Assembly (NCBI GenBank): GCA_021229015.1
Contig: CM037784.1
Span: 64,941,223-65,005,222, forward strand
Direction of reading: 5' to 3'
Source: Solen grandis
Taxonomy: Eukaryota > Mollusca > Bivalvia > Adapedonta > Solenidae
DNA length: 64,000 bases
Part shown: piece by piece, positions 10,528 through 23,870 of the stretch
How positions within the stretch are numbered: position 1 is the first letter of the stretch
How the letters are laid out: each line of letters starts with the position of its first letter
The notes under the pieces: generated by a model
What the model saw: only the letters and a program-made list of their open reading frames with translations
The model's database searches: none
Told to the model about the DNA's origin: nothing
Translations under genes and position numbers: made by a program

Positions 10528-11040
10528 GATTTATCTTTCACCTTTTTTTTATTATTTTGGATCGTAATCTATGTCCTTGTATGTCCTTATATGTCCTTGT
10601 AGCAATCATTTTTAATCATTGAGTAAAAGTGTTTTTCTAATTCTTGTAGTGATTTGTCTTTATTATCCATTCAATCATTGTAATAATCATTTCTTTATCA
10701 TAATGTTTAATTTTTGTATAATTCCTATGGCGATTTGCTTTTACTATTTAAACAATCCGTGTAAAAATCAATTCTTACTCATATAGTTTTTTTTACCAAT
10801 CATTTATTAATCATTGAGTGTAAATTTATGTCCAATTACCACAACGATTTGCATTACTTATTCAACCAATCATTGTAATAATCAATGGCTTTGTACATTT
10901 AAATAAGGTGCTAATTCACCTTGCGATTATTATTTGATTCAGGGTCGGTAATCAACTGATCCACCCCTTACATGTTTGCTGACCTCATCGCGGTGTAAGG
11001 GTGAACACATGGTTCTATGTATAGTTTACATGTTTTATAT
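10528..11040 (+). repeat. 3' region of element copy 2
   Basis: Matches 6505-7060 after the stop: the AATCATTGTAATAATCA degenerate repeats with roughly one 80-bp unit missing near 10790, then the end piece with CTGACCTCATCGCGGTGTAA. It passes into satellite B sequence near 11040. Confidence 0.65.
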
Positions 11041-12003
11041 GCGAATATGAGACTGACAATTCTATCTTACTACAAACTTAGTGGCATTTCTACCTGAGAG
11101 CGTTATTTCTGAGTAATATTTATAAAGCCTTTGTAGAAAAGTATGACCCTGCCAATTCTACCCCTTCATTGATTTCACTAAGTGTAATATATTGAAGGCC
11201 TTTGCACGATAGTATGACCCTGGAAAATCTACCCTGTACTGCAGGCCTTTGCATGAGAGAATGACCCTGTACTGGAGGCCTTTACATGAGAGAATGACCC
11301 AGATTAAACTTTTTTCTGCTAGAGGCCTTTGTATGGAAGTATGACCCTGACAAATTTTGTGGCATTTCTACCCGAGAACGTTATTTCTGAGTAATATTTA
11401 TAAAGCCTTTGTAGAAAAGTATGACCCTGACAAGTCTACCCTTTCATTGATTTCACTAAGTGTAATATACTGAAGGCCTTTGTACGATAGTGTTGCCCTG
11501 TAAAGAAAGAAAGGCCTTTGCATGAGAAAAAAAATTGTCTCTTAGAAAGGCCTCCATGAAGGCCTTTGCATGATAAAAAAAATACTCTCTTACAAAGGCC
11601 TCCATGAAGTCCTCTGCATGAGAAAATAAATATTCTCTTACAAAGGCCTCCATGAAGTCCTTTGCATGAGAAAAAAAATGTCTCTTACAAAGGCCTCCAT
11701 GAAGGCCTTTGCATCAGAAAAAAATCAATCTCCTACAAAAGCCTCCATAAAGGCCTTTGCATGAGAGTATGACCCTGATTAAACTTTTTTCTGCTAAAGG
11801 CCTTTGTATGAAAGTATGACCCTGACAAATTTTGTAGCATTTCTACCCGAGAACGTTATTTCTGAGTAATATTTATAAAGCCTTTGTAGAAAAGTATGAC
11901 CCTGACAATTCTAACACTAAACCCTAACCCTACGGCCTTTGCATGAGAAAAAAAAAGTCTCTTACAAAGGCCTCCATGAAGGCCTTTGCATGAGAAAAAA
12001 TAT
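11041..12003. repeat. Type B satellite block 3
   Basis: GGCCTTT monomers in three flavours: arm plus TATGACCCTG; paired arms around CCATGA separated by poly-A and TCTCTTAC; and the CCCGAGAACGTTATTTCTGAG spacer. It ends with a telomere-like tract (11911-11934) and the TATTAAACGTCCCTATATTT junction into type A. Confidence 0.9.
11911..11934 (-). repeat. Short interstitial telomere-like tract, copy 1
   Basis: CTAACACTAAACCCTAACCC followed by TACGG: about two CCCTAA units (TTAGGG on the minus strand) at the B-to-A satellite junction. Too short to be a functional telomere. Confidence 0.8.
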
Positions 12004-13206
12004 TAAACGTCCCTATATTTGTCTTAGACATGTTTGTATGTGTTTATATGTGTCTTAGATATATTTACACTTCACTATATGTCCTTTTTTACAAATTTAC
12101 ATGTGTTTATATGTCTTAGACATGTTTACATGTACTTATATGTATTTTAGACATGTTTACTCTGCTCTATATGTGTCGTAGACATGTTTGTATGTGTTAA
12201 AATGTGTCTTAGATATATTTACACTTCACTATATGTGCTTTTGACAAGTTTACATGTGTTTATATGTGTCTTAGACATATTTACACTTATATATGTGTGC
12301 TTTTGAAAAGTTTACATGTGTTTCTATATGTCGTAGAAATGTTTACATGTAATTATATTATTTTAGTCATGTTTACACTTCTCTATATGTGTCTTAGACA
12401 TCTTTGAATGGGTTTTATATTTACACTTGACTATATGTGTGTAAGACTTCTTTACACTTGTCTATATGTGCTTTAGACAAGTTTACATGTGTTTATTTAT
12501 GTCTTAAAAATGATAACTTCCTTTATTTTATTTGTTTTAGACATGTTTTCACCTCTCTATATTTGTTTTAGAGATGGTTAACTGTATTTATACGTGTCTT
12601 AGACATATTTCCACTTGACTATATGTGTGTTAGGCTTCTTTACACTTGTATATGTGCTTTAGACAAGTTTTCATGTGTTTATGTATTTATAAGACATGTT
12701 CACGTGTACTTATATGGGTTTTAGACATGTTTACACTTCCCTATATGTGTCTTAGACATGTTTAACTATGTTTATATGTGTCTTAGACATATTTACATTT
12801 GATTATATGTGTCTAAGACTTCATAAACGAATGTCTATATGTGCGTTAGACAAGTTCATATGTGTTTATATATGTCTTAGACATGTTTACATGTACTTAT
12901 ACTTGTTTGCTACATCTTTACACTTCTCTATATGTGTCTAAGATATCTTTGAATGTTGTTATATGTGTCTTAGGCATATTTACACTTGACTATATGTGTC
13001 TTAGACTTCTTTACATATGTCTATATGTACTTTAGACAAGTTAACATGTGTTTATATATATCTTAGACATGTTTAAAAGTACGTATATGTGGTTTAGACA
13101 TGTTTATACTTCTCTATATGTGTCTTAGACATATATTCATATGTCTACATATATCCCTATGTGCCCAAAACATACTGACAAAACATATAAACAAAGTGTA
13201 AATTAT
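12004..13206. repeat. Type A' satellite block 1
   Basis: Monomers of GTTTACATGTACTTATATGT, TTTTAGACATGTTTACACTT and CTCTATATGTGTCTTAGACA in a complex order of about 40-bp steps. It ends with the constant junction GTGCCCAAAACATACTGACA then AAACATATAAACAAAGTGTA. Confidence 0.9.
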
Positions 13207-14995
13207 TGAAGGCCTTTGCATGAAAGTATGACCCTGACAAATCTACCATGTAGGCCTTTGCACGATAGTATGACCCTGGAAAATCTACCATGTACTTCAG
13301 GCCTTTGCATGAGAGTATGACCCTGTACTTGAGGCCTTTGCATGAGAGTATGACCCTGATTTAACTTTTTTCTGCTAGAGGCCTTTGTATGAAAGTATGA
13401 CCCTGACAAATTTTGTGGCATTTCTACCCGAGAACGTTATTTCTGAGTAATATTTATAAAGCCTTTGTAGAAAAGTATGACCCTGACAAGTCTACCCTTT
13501 CATTGATTTCACTAAGTGTAATATACTGAAGGCCTTTGTACGATAGTGTTGCCCTGTAAAGAAAGAAAGGCCTTTGCATGAGAAAAAAAATTGTCTCTTA
13601 GAAAGGCCTCCATGAAGGCCTTTGCATGATAAAAAACATACTCTCTTACAAAGGCCTCCATGAAGTCCTCTGCATGAGAAAATAAATATTCTCTTACAAA
13701 GGCCTCCATGAAGGCCTTTGCATAAGAAAAAAATTGTCTCTTACAAAGGCCTCCATGAAGGCCTTTGCATGATAAAAAAAATACTCTCTTACAAAGGCCT
13801 CCATGAAGGCCTTTGCAGGAGAAGAAAATATTCTCTTACAAAGGCCTCCATGAAGGCCTTTGCATGAGAAATAAATTGTCTCTTACAAAGGCCTGGTAAG
13901 TAAACCATTGCTGGAAGCCTTTGCATGAGACTATGTTACTGACAAATCTACCTTGTAGGCCTTTGCACGATAGTATGACCCTGGAAAATCTACCCTGTAC
14001 TGCAGGCCTTTGCATGAGAGAATGACCCTGTACTGGAGGCCTTTGCATGAGAGTATGACCCTGATTAAACTTTTTTCTGCTAGAGGCCTTTGTATGGAAG
14101 TATGACCCTGACAAATTTTGTGGCATTTCTACCCGAGAACGTTATTTCTGAGTAATATTTATAAAGCCTTTGTAGAAAAGTATGACCCTGACAAGTCTAC
14201 CCTTTCATTGATTTCACTAAGTGTAATATACTGAAGGCCTTTGTACGATAGTGTTGCCCTGTAAAGAAAGAAAGGCCTTTGCATGAGAAAAAAAATTGTC
14301 TCTTAGAAAGGCCTCCATGAAGGCCTTTGCATGATAAAAAAAATACTCTTACAAAGGCCTCCATGAAGTCCTCTGCATGAGAAAATAAATATTCTCTTAC
14401 AAAGGCCTCCATGAAGTCCTTTGCATGAGAAAAAAATTGTCTCTTACAAAGGCCTCCATGAAGGCCTTTGCATCAGAAAAAAAATCAATCTCCTACAAAA
14501 GCCTCCATGAAGGCCTTTGCGTGAGAAGAATATATTCTGTTACAAAGGCCCCCAAGAAGGCCTTTGCATTAGAAATAAATTGTCTCTTACAAAGGCCTGG
14601 TAAGTAAACCATTACTGGAAGCCTTTGCATGAGACTATGTTACTGACAAATCTACCTTGTAGGCCTTTGCACGATAGTATGACCCTGGAAAATCTACCCT
14701 GTACTGCAGGCCTTTGCATGAGAGTATGACCCTGTACTGGAGGCCTTTGCATGAGAGTATGACCCTGATTAAACTTTTTTCTGCTAGAGGCCTTTGTATG
14801 AAAGTATGACCCTGACAAATTTTGTGGCATTTCTACCCGAGAACGTTATTTCTGAGTAATATTTATAAAGCCTTTGTAGAAAAGTATGACCCTGACAATT
14901 CTAACACTAAACCCTAACCCTACGGCCTTTGCATGAGAAAAAAAAAGTCTCTTACAAAGGCCTCCATGAAGGCCTTTGCATGAGACAAAATATTA
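13207..14995. repeat. Type B satellite block 4
   Basis: Same three monomer flavours as block 3, including two full runs of paired-arm monomers (13565-13870 and 14270-14560). Carries a telomere-like tract near its right end. Confidence 0.9.
14901..14924 (-). repeat. Interstitial telomere-like tract, copy 2
   Basis: Same CTAACACTAAACCCTAACCC motif at the same phase of the composite unit as the tract at 11911. Confidence 0.8.
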
Positions 14996-16156
14996 AACGT
15001 CCCTATATTTGTCTTAGACATGTTTGTATGTGTTTATATGTGTCTTAGATATATTTACACTTCACTATATGTCCTTTTTTACAAATTTACATGTGTTTAT
15101 ATATGTCTTAGACATGTTTACATGTACTTATATGTATTTTAGACATGTTTACTCTGCTCTATATGTGTCGTAGACATGTTTGTATGTGTTAAAATGTGTC
15201 TTAGATATATTTACACTTCACTATATGTGCTTTTGACAAGTTTACATGTGTTTATATGTGTCTTAGACATATTTACACTTATATATTGTGTGCTTTTGAG
15301 AAGTTTACATGTGTTTCTATATGTCGTAGAAATGATAACTTCCTTTATTTTATTTGTTTTAGACATGTTTTCACCTCTCTATATTTGTTTTAGAGATGGT
15401 TAACTGTATTTATACGTGTCTTAAACATATTTCCACTTGACTATATGTGTGTTAGGCTTCATAAACGAATGTCTATATGTGCGTTAGACAAGTTCATATG
15501 TGTTTATATATGTCTTAGACATGTTTACATGTACTTATACTTGTTTGCTACATCTTTACACTTCTCTATATGTGTCTAAGATATCTTTGAATGTTGTTAT
15601 ATGTGTCTTAGGCATATTTACACTTGACTATATGTGTCTTAGACTTCTTTACATATGTCTATATGTACTTTAGACAAGTTAACATGTGTTTATATATATC
15701 TTAGACATGTTTAAAAGTACGTATATGGGTTTTATACATGTTTACACTTCCCTATATGAGTAATAGATATGTATAACTATGTTTATATATGTCTTTGACA
15801 TATTTACATTTATCTATATGTGCTTTAGACATGTTTACATGCACTTATTTGTGTTTTAGACATGTTTACACTTCTCTATGTGTGTCTTAGACATCTTTGA
15901 ATGTTGTTATATGTGTCTTAGGCATATTTACACTTGACTATATGTGTCTTAGAATTCTTTACACTTGTCTATATGTGCTTTAGACAAGTTTGCATGTGTT
16001 TATATATGTCTTAGACATGTTTACATGTACTTATATGTGGTTTAGACATGTTTATACTTCTCTATATGTGTCTTAGACATATATTCATATGTCTACATAT
16101 ATCCCTATGTGCCCAAAACATACTGACAAAACATATAAACAAAGTGTAAATTATTG
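14996..16156. repeat. Type A' satellite block 2
   Basis: Repeats block 12004-13206 with an internal deletion near 15333 and extra monomers at about 15720-15960. Starts and ends with the same junction sequences. Confidence 0.9.
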
Positions 16157-18590
16157 AAGGCCTTTGCATGAAAGTATGACCCTGACAAATCTACCATGTA
16201 GGCCTTTGCACGATAGTATGACCCTGGAAAATCTACCATGTACTTCAGGCCTTTGCATGAGAGTATGACCCTGTACTTGAGGCCTTTGCATGAGAGTATG
16301 ACCCTGATTTAACTCTTTTCTGCTAGAGGCCTTTGTATGAAAGTATGACCCTGACAAATTTTGTGGCATTTCTACCCGAGAACGTTATTTCTGAGTAATA
16401 TTTATAAAGCCTTTGTAGAAAAGTATGACCCTGACAAGTCTACCCTTTCATTGATTTCACTAAGTGTAATATACCCTAGGCCTTTGTACGATAGTGTTGC
16501 CCTGTAAAGAAAGAAAGGCCTTTGCATGAGAAAAAAATTGTCTCTTAGAAAGGCCTCCATGAAGGCCTTTGCATGATAAAAAAAATACTCTCTTACAAAG
16601 GCCTCCATGAAGTCCTCTGCATGAGAAAATAAATATTCTCTTACAAAGGCCTCCATGAAGGCCTTTGCATAAGAAAAAAATTGTCTCTTACAAAGGCCTC
16701 CATGAAGGCCTTTGCATGAGAAAAAAATCAATCTCCTACAAAGGCCTCCATGAAGGCCTTTGCATGAGAAGAAAATATTCTCTTACAAAGGCCTCCATGA
16801 AGGCCTTTGCATGAGAAATAAATTGTCTCTTACAAAGGCCTGGTAAGTTAACCATTGCTGGAAGCCTTTGCATGAGACTATGTTACTGACAAATCTACCT
16901 TGTAGGCCTTTGCACGATAGTATGACCCTGTACTGGAGGCCTTTGCATGAGAGTATGACCCTGATTAAACTTTTTTCTGCTAGAGGCCTTTGTATGGAAG
17001 TATGACCCTGACAAATTTTGTGGCATTTCTACCCGAGAACGTTATTTCTGAGTAATATTTATAAAGCCTTTGTAGAAAAGTATGACCCTGACAAGTCTAC
17101 CCTTTCATTGATTTCACTAAGTGTAATATACTGAAGGCCTTTGTACGATAGTGTTGCCCTGTAAAGAAAGAAAGGCCTTTGCATGAGAAAAAAAATTGTC
17201 TCTTAGAAAGGCCTCCATGAAGGCCTTTGCATGATAAAAAAAATACTCTCTTACAAAGGCCTCCATGAAGTCCTCTGCATGAGAAAATAAATATTCTCTT
17301 ACAAAGGCCTCCATGAAGTCCTTTGCATGAGAAAAAAATTGTCTCTTACAAAGGCCTCCATGAAGGCCTTTGCATCAGAAAAAAATCAATCTCCTACAAA
17401 AGCCTCCATGAAGGCCTTTGCATGAGAAAAATATATTCTGTTACAAAGGCCCCCAAAAGGCCTTTTTAAATTGTCTACAAAGGCCTGGTAAGTAAACCAT
17501 TACTGGAAGCCTTTGCATGAGACTATGTTACTGACAAATCTACCTTGTAGGCCTTTGCACGATAGTATGACCCTGGAAAATCTACCCTGTACTGCAGGCC
17601 TTTGCATGAGAGTATGACCCTGTACTGGAGGCCTTTGCATGACAATATGACCCTGATTAAACTTTTTTCTGCTACAGGCCTTTGTATGAAAGTATGACCC
17701 TGACAAATTTTGTGGCATTTCTACCCGAGAACGTTATTTCTGAGTAATATTTATAAAGCCTTTGTAGAAAAGTATGACCCTGACAAATCTACCCTTTCAT
17801 TGATTTCACTAAGTGTAATATACTGAAGGCCTTTGTACGATAGTGTTGCCCTGTAAAGAAAGAAAGGCCTTTGCATGAGAAAAAAAATTGTCTCTTAGAA
17901 AGGCCTCCATGAAGGCCTTTGCATGATAAAAAAATACTCTCTTACAAAGGCCTCCATGAAGTCCTCTGCATGAGAAAATAAATATTCTCTTACAAAGGCC
18001 TCCATGAAGGCCTTTGCATAAGAAAAAAAGTGTCTCTTACAAAGGCCTCCATGAAGGCCGTTGCATGAGAAAAAAAATCAATCTCCTACAAAGGCCTCCA
18101 TTAAGGCCTTTGCATGAGAAGAAAATATTCTCTTACAAAGGCCTCCATGAAGGCCTTTGCATGAGAAATAAATTGTCTCTTACAAAGGCCTGGTAAGTAA
18201 ACCATTACTGGAAGCCTTTGCATGAGACTATGTTACTGACAAATCTACCTTGTAGGCCTTTGCACGATAGTATGACCCTGGAAATTCTACCCTGTACTGC
18301 AGGCCTTTGCATGAGAGTATGACCCTGTACTGGAGGCCTTTGCATGAGAGTATGACCCTGATTAAACTTTTTTCTGCTAGAGGCCTTTGTATGAAAGTAT
18401 GATCCTGACAACTTTTGTGGCATTTCTACCCGAGAACGTTATTTCTGAGTAATATTGATAAAGCCTTTGTAGAAAAGTATGACCCTGACAATTCTAACAC
18501 TAAACCCTAACCCTACGGCCTTTGCATGAGAAAAAAAATGTCTCTTACAAAGGCCTCCATGAAGGCCTTTGCATGAGAAAAAAATATTAA
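16157..18590. repeat. Type B satellite block 5 (longest B run so far)
   Basis: Three consecutive passes of the arm/TATGACCCTG, CCCGAGAACG spacer and paired-arm sub-blocks. A telomere-like tract lies near the right end. Confidence 0.9.
18494..18517 (-). repeat. Interstitial telomere-like tract, copy 3
   Basis: CTAACACTAAACCCTAACCC followed by TACGG, in the conserved position just before the B-to-A junction. Confidence 0.8.
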
Positions 18591-20116
18591 ACGTCCCTAT
18601 ATTTGTCTTAGACATGTTTGTATGTGTTTATATGTGTCTTAGATATATTTACACTTCACTATATGTCCTTTTGACAAATTTACATGTGTTTATATATGTC
18701 TTAGACATGTTTACATGTACTTATATGTATTTTAGACATGTTTACTCTGCTCTATATGTGTCGTAGACATGTTTGTATGTGTTAAAATGTGTCTTAGATA
18801 TATTTACACTTCACTATATGAGCTTTTGACAAGTTTACATGTGTTTATATGTGTCTTAGACATATTTACACTTATATATGTGTGCTTTTGAAAAGTTTAC
18901 ATGTGTTTCTATATGTCTTAGAAATGTTTACATGTAATTATATTATTTTAGTCATGTTTACACTTCTCTATATGTGTCTTAGACATCTTTGAATGGGTTT
19001 AAATGTGTCTTAGACATATTTACACTTGACTATATGTGTGTAAGACTTCTTTACACTTGTCTATATGTGCTTTAGACAAGTTTACATGTGTTTATTTATG
19101 TCTTAAAAATGATAACTTCCTTTATTTTATTTGTTTTAGACATGTTTTCACCTCTCTATATTTGTTTTAGAGATGGTTAACTGTATTTATACGTGTCTTA
19201 GACATATTTCCACTTGACTATATGTGTGTTAGGCTTCTTTACACTTGTATATGTGCTTTAGACAAGTTTTCATGTGTTTATGTATTTATTAGACATGTTC
19301 ACATGTACTTATATGGGTTTTAGACATGTTTACACTTCCCTATATGTGTCTTAGACATGTTTTACTATGTTTATATGTGTCTTAGACATATTTACATTTG
19401 ATTATATGTGTCTTAGACTTCATAAACGAATGTCTATATTTGCGTTACACAAGTTCATATGTGTTTATATATGTCTAAGACATGTTTACATGTACTTACA
19501 TTTGTTTGTACATCTTTACACTTCTCTATATGTGTCTAAGATATCTTTGAATGTTGTTATATGTGTCTTAGGCATATTTACACTTGACTATATGTGTCTT
19601 AGACTTCTTTACATATGTCTATATTTACTTTAGACAAGTCAACATGTGTTTCTATATATCTTAGACATGTTTAAAAGTACGTATATGGGTTTTAGACATG
19701 TTTACACTTCCCTATATGAGTAATAGATATGTATAACTATGTTTATATGTGTCTTTGACATATTTACATTTATCTATATGTGCTTTAGACATGTTTACAT
19801 GCACTTATTTGTGTTTTAGACATGTTTACACTTCTCTATATGTGTCTTAGACATCTTTGAATGTTGTTATATGTGTCTTAGGCTTATTTACACTTGACTA
19901 TATGTGTCTTAGAATTCTTTACACTTGTCTATATGTGCTTTAGACAAGTTTACATGTGTTTATATATGTCTTAGACATGTTTACATGTACTTATATGTGG
20001 TTTAGACATGTTTATACTTCTCTATATGTGTCTTAGACATATATTCATATGTCTACATATATCCCTATGTGCCCAAAACATACTGACAAAACATATAAAC
20101 AAAGTGTAAATTATTG
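18591..20116. repeat. Type A' satellite block 3
   Basis: Full-length version of the A' block (about 1.5 kb). Its 18656-20116 part is almost identical to 24946-26407, so it was copied recently as a block. Confidence 0.9.
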
Positions 20117-20648
20117 AAGGCCTTTGCATGAAAGTATGACCCTGACAAATCTGCCATGTAGGCCTTTGCACGATAGTATGACCCTGGAAAATCTACCATG
20201 TACTTCAGGCCTTTGCATGAGAGTATGACCCTGTACTTGAGGCCTTTGCATGACAATATGACCCTGATTAAACTTTTTTCTGCTACAGGCCTTTGTATGA
20301 AAGTATGACCCTGACAAATTTTGTGGCATTTCTACCCGAGAACGTTATTTCTGAGTAATATTTATAAAGCCTTTGTAGAAAAGTATGACCCTGACAAATC
20401 TACCCTTTCATTGATTTCACTAAGTGTAATATACTGAAGGCCTTTGTACGATAGTGTTGCCCTGTAAAGAAAGAAAGGCCTTTGCATGAGAAAAAAAATT
20501 GTCTCTTAGAAAGGCCTCCATGAAGGCCTTTGCATGATAAAAAAAATACTCTCTTACAAAGGCCTCCATGAAGTCCTCTGCATGAGAAAATAAATATTCT
20601 CTTACAAAGGCCTCCATGAAAGCCTTTGCATAAGAAAAAAAGTGTCTT
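20117..20648. repeat. Type B satellite block 6, truncated
   Basis: Begins like the other B blocks but breaks off within a paired-arm run (AAGAAAAAAAGTGTC) and is joined at about 20648-20655 to non-satellite sequence. Confidence 0.85.
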
Positions 20649-20654
20649 TCCACT

Positions 20655-21083
20655 GATTCTTGGTATGAAAACAAACCAACAAATTTTTTGAAAACCCAAA
20701 CCTGTGATTAGTTTGGGTTAACTTATTCTAAAGAGAGTTTTTGTTATGCCTTTGGTTGATATATATATATATGTATATATATATAGATATATATATTTAT
20801 CCTAAAACCATTCCTATTGGTCCATTTCCAAAATAAATGTTAAAATACAACATAATTAACAAAGTATGAAAATTTGAGAGCCCTGCCAAGCAACATAGTG
20901 TAGTAAGAGTTGTCGTTCCTGTGTAAGTATATGTATATATGTATTATATATGTGTATGTGTGTTAATATATATGCATGTGTGTTTATGTTGTTTAAATTA
21001 TATATGTATATATGTTATATGTATGCATATGTATGTGTTTATATATGTTTATGTATATGTGTTTATTTATATGTGCATATGTT

Positions 21084-21116
<33 letters not shown>

Positions 21117-21876
21117 GTCTTGGTAATCTTCTCATGGCCTTTGTATAAGATTATGACCCTATGTATACATGTCTAATTGTGTCTTAGACATGTATATATA
21201 TGTTTATATGTGTATTAGTAATGTCCTCATATGTCTATATGTGTCTTAGATATGTCTAGATATATTTTTATGTGTCTAAGACATGTCTATATGTGTCAAA
21301 GATATGGCCAGTTTGAATTTCTATTGACATTTGCTACGGTAGGTAAGGTCCCCCACCCCAAATAGGTTCCCAAAATGACCCTTAAAGTTTATATCTGTAT
21401 AGGATATGTCTACATATGTCTATTTATATCTAACACATGTCTACATATGTCTATATGTGTCTTAGACATGTCTACATCAGTCTATAGGTATATCAGGTAT
21501 GGCTACATATGTTTATATGTGTCTCAGACATGTCTACACATGTCTATATGAGTCTAAGACATGTCAACATATGTCTATATGTGGCTTAGACATGTCTAAA
21601 TATGTCTATATGTGGCTTAGACATGTCTAAATATGTCTTTTAGTGTTTAAGACATGTCTACATATATGTATATGTGTCTTAGGCGTTGTTACATATGTCT
21701 TAATGTATCTTGGCTATGTCTACATATGTCTATATGTGACTTAGATATGTTTACATATGTCAAGGGGTCTTAGACATGTCTGCATATGTCTATATACGTC
21801 TTTGACATGTCTACATATGTCTATATTCGTCTTAGACATGCCTACATATGTTTATATGTGTCTTAGAAATATCTAA
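20655..21876. repeat. Island duplication, left copy
   Basis: Matches 23732-24945 closely over about 1.2 kb. It begins with the last 107 bp or so of the large palindrome's right arm, then a (TA)n tract, a less repetitive stretch (CCTAAAACCATTCCTATTGG and following), TG/TA-rich microsatellites and type A monomers. The piece GGTAGGTAAGGTCCCCCACC at about 21336 occurs again at about 23101 and 24423. Orientation is direct. Confidence 0.85.
21085..21117. repeat. (TA)n microsatellite
   Basis: Uninterrupted TA dinucleotide run inside the left island copy; the right copy has a shorter run at about 24178-24200. Confidence 0.9.
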
Positions 21877-23060
21877 ATATATATGTATGTATGTTAAACA
21901 TGTCTTTATATATATATGTGTCTTAGACATGTCTACATATATCTATATGTGTCTTAGACATGTCTTCATATGTCTATATGTGTCTTAGACATGGTTACAT
22001 ATGACTATATGTGTATAAGATATGTCTACATATGTCTATATGTGTCTCAGACATGTCTACACGTGTCTATATGAGTCTTAGATATGTCTCTATATGTCTA
22101 TATGTGTCTGAGACATAGCTACATGTGTTTTTAATGAGACTCAGACATGTCAACATATGTTTATATGTATCTTAAACATGTCTACGTATGTATATGTGTC
22201 TTAGACATGTCTACATATATCTATATGTGTCTTAGACATGGTTACATATGACTATATGTGTATAAGATATGTCTACATATGTCTATATGTGTCTTAAAAA
22301 TGTCAACCAATGTCTATATGTGTCTTAGACATGTCTACATATGGTTATATGTGTCTTAGATATGTCTCTATATGTCTATATGTGTCTGAGACATAGCTAC
22401 ATGTGTTTTTAATGAGACTCAGACATGTCAACATATGTTTATATGTATCTTAGACATGTCTACGTATGTATATGTGTCTAAGACATGTCTGCATATGTCT
22501 CTATGTGTCTTTGACATGTCTACATATGTCTCTTTGCGTCTTAGACATACCTACATATGTTTATATGTGTCTTAGAAATATCTATATATATCTATATATA
22601 TATATCTTATACATGTCTGAATATGTCTATTTCCTTAGACATGTCTACATATATATATATATTTGTCTAAGATATGTCTTCATATGTCTATTTTTGCCTT
22701 AGACATGTCTACATATGTTTATATGTATCTTAGACATGTCTACATAATTGTATATGTTTCTTAAATATGTCTACATATGTATATATGTGTCTTAGAAATG
22801 TCATTATATGTCTTTTTGTGTCTTAGACATGTCTACATATATCTATATGTGTCTAAGATATGTTTTCATATGTCTATTTGTGCCTTAGATATGTCTTCAT
22901 ATGTCTAAAAGTGTTTTATATATGTATACATATGTTTATATGTGTCTTAGACATGTCTACATGTGTTTTTATGTGTCTTAGACATATCTATATGTGTCTA
23001 TCTGTTTCTTAAACATGTCTTAACGTGACTGTATGTGTCTAAGACATGTCTATATGTGTC
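21877..23060. repeat. Type A satellite inside the island
   Basis: About 31-bp GTCTTAGACATGTCTACATA-type monomers like those at 1-1200 rather than the A' variant of the neighbouring blocks. A sub-block of several monomers is itself repeated (22090-22190 versus 22360-22470). Confidence 0.88.
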
Positions 23061-23138
23061 AAAGATATGGCCAGTATGGATTTCTATTGATATATGCTAC
23101 GGTAGGTAAGGTCCCCCACCCCAAATAGGGTCCCAAAA

Positions 23139-23171
<33 letters not shown>

Positions 23172-23176
<5 letters not shown>

Positions 23177-23835
23177 ACCAAAGGCATAACAAAAACTCTC
23201 TTTAGAATTAGTTAACCCAAACTAATCACAGGTTTGGGTTTTCAAAAAATTTGTTGGTTTGTTTTCATACCAAGAATCAAAAGATCCAACTTTGCTCTCT
23301 GTGACATGACTCTTATATAAAAGTGTATTAGTTTTCGACTGGGTTTGAAGGAATTTTTTTTTTTTTTAATATTTGATTAATTTAAACAGAAAACAATAAA
23401 ATATTAAAACAGAATTCAGAAATGTAAAAAAAAATCTAAAAAAAAATGCAATTCAAGCCTGTTAATGCCGAAAATGTGGATAATTCGTAAAATTAACGTT
23501 TTAATTTCGAAATTAAAACGTTAAATTTACGAATTATCTACATTTTTAGCATTAACAGGCTTGTGTTGCTTTTTTTTTTAGATTTTTTTACATTTCTGAA
23601 TTCTGTTTTAATATTTTATTGTTTTCTGTTTAAATTAATCAAATATTAAAAAAAAATCCTTCAAACCCAGTCGGAAAACTAATACACTTTTGTATAAGAG
23701 TCATGTCACAGAGAGCAAAGTTGGATCTTTTGATTCTTGGTATGAAAACAAACCAACAAATTTTTTGAAAACCCAAACCTGTGATTAGTTTGGGTTAACT
23801 AATTCTAAAGAGAGTTTTTGTTATGCCTTTGGTTG

Positions 23836-23838
<3 letters not shown>
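23172..23838. repeat. Large, nearly loop-free palindrome (about 667 bp)
   Basis: The left arm begins TATCAACCAAAGGCATAACA and the right arm ends TGTTATGCCTTTGGTTGATA. Complementarity runs inwards to a centre at about 23508/23509 (TTAATTTCGAAATTAA), with only scattered mismatches and small poly-A/T length differences. Both ends abut (TA)n tracts, so the element may have inserted at TA. There is no ORF. A fragment of the right arm is present at 20655-20761. Best read as a hairpin MITE or a head-to-head duplicated element. Confidence 0.9.

Positions 23839-23870
<32 letters not shown>

Larger units (their letters stand above)
7641..11040 (+). mobile_element. Crypton-like element, copy 2 (internally deleted, non-autonomous)
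   Basis: Co-linear with copy 1: leader, remnant ORF, about 80-bp 3' repeats and the same end piece. Differences include loss of the sequence encoding the N-terminal fingers, loss of the whole catalytic domain, expansion of a coding minisatellite, at least one frameshift, a 30-bp deletion near 8128 and loss of part of the 3' array. The copy offset is about 4.0-4.7 kb. It cannot encode a recombinase but retains the non-coding ends, so it could in principle be mobilised in trans. Confidence 0.75.

Noticed and set aside
11500..20640. CRISPR-like regular arrays
   Set aside because: Eukaryotic satellite: no constant repeat with unique spacers, monomers drift throughout, no cas genes.
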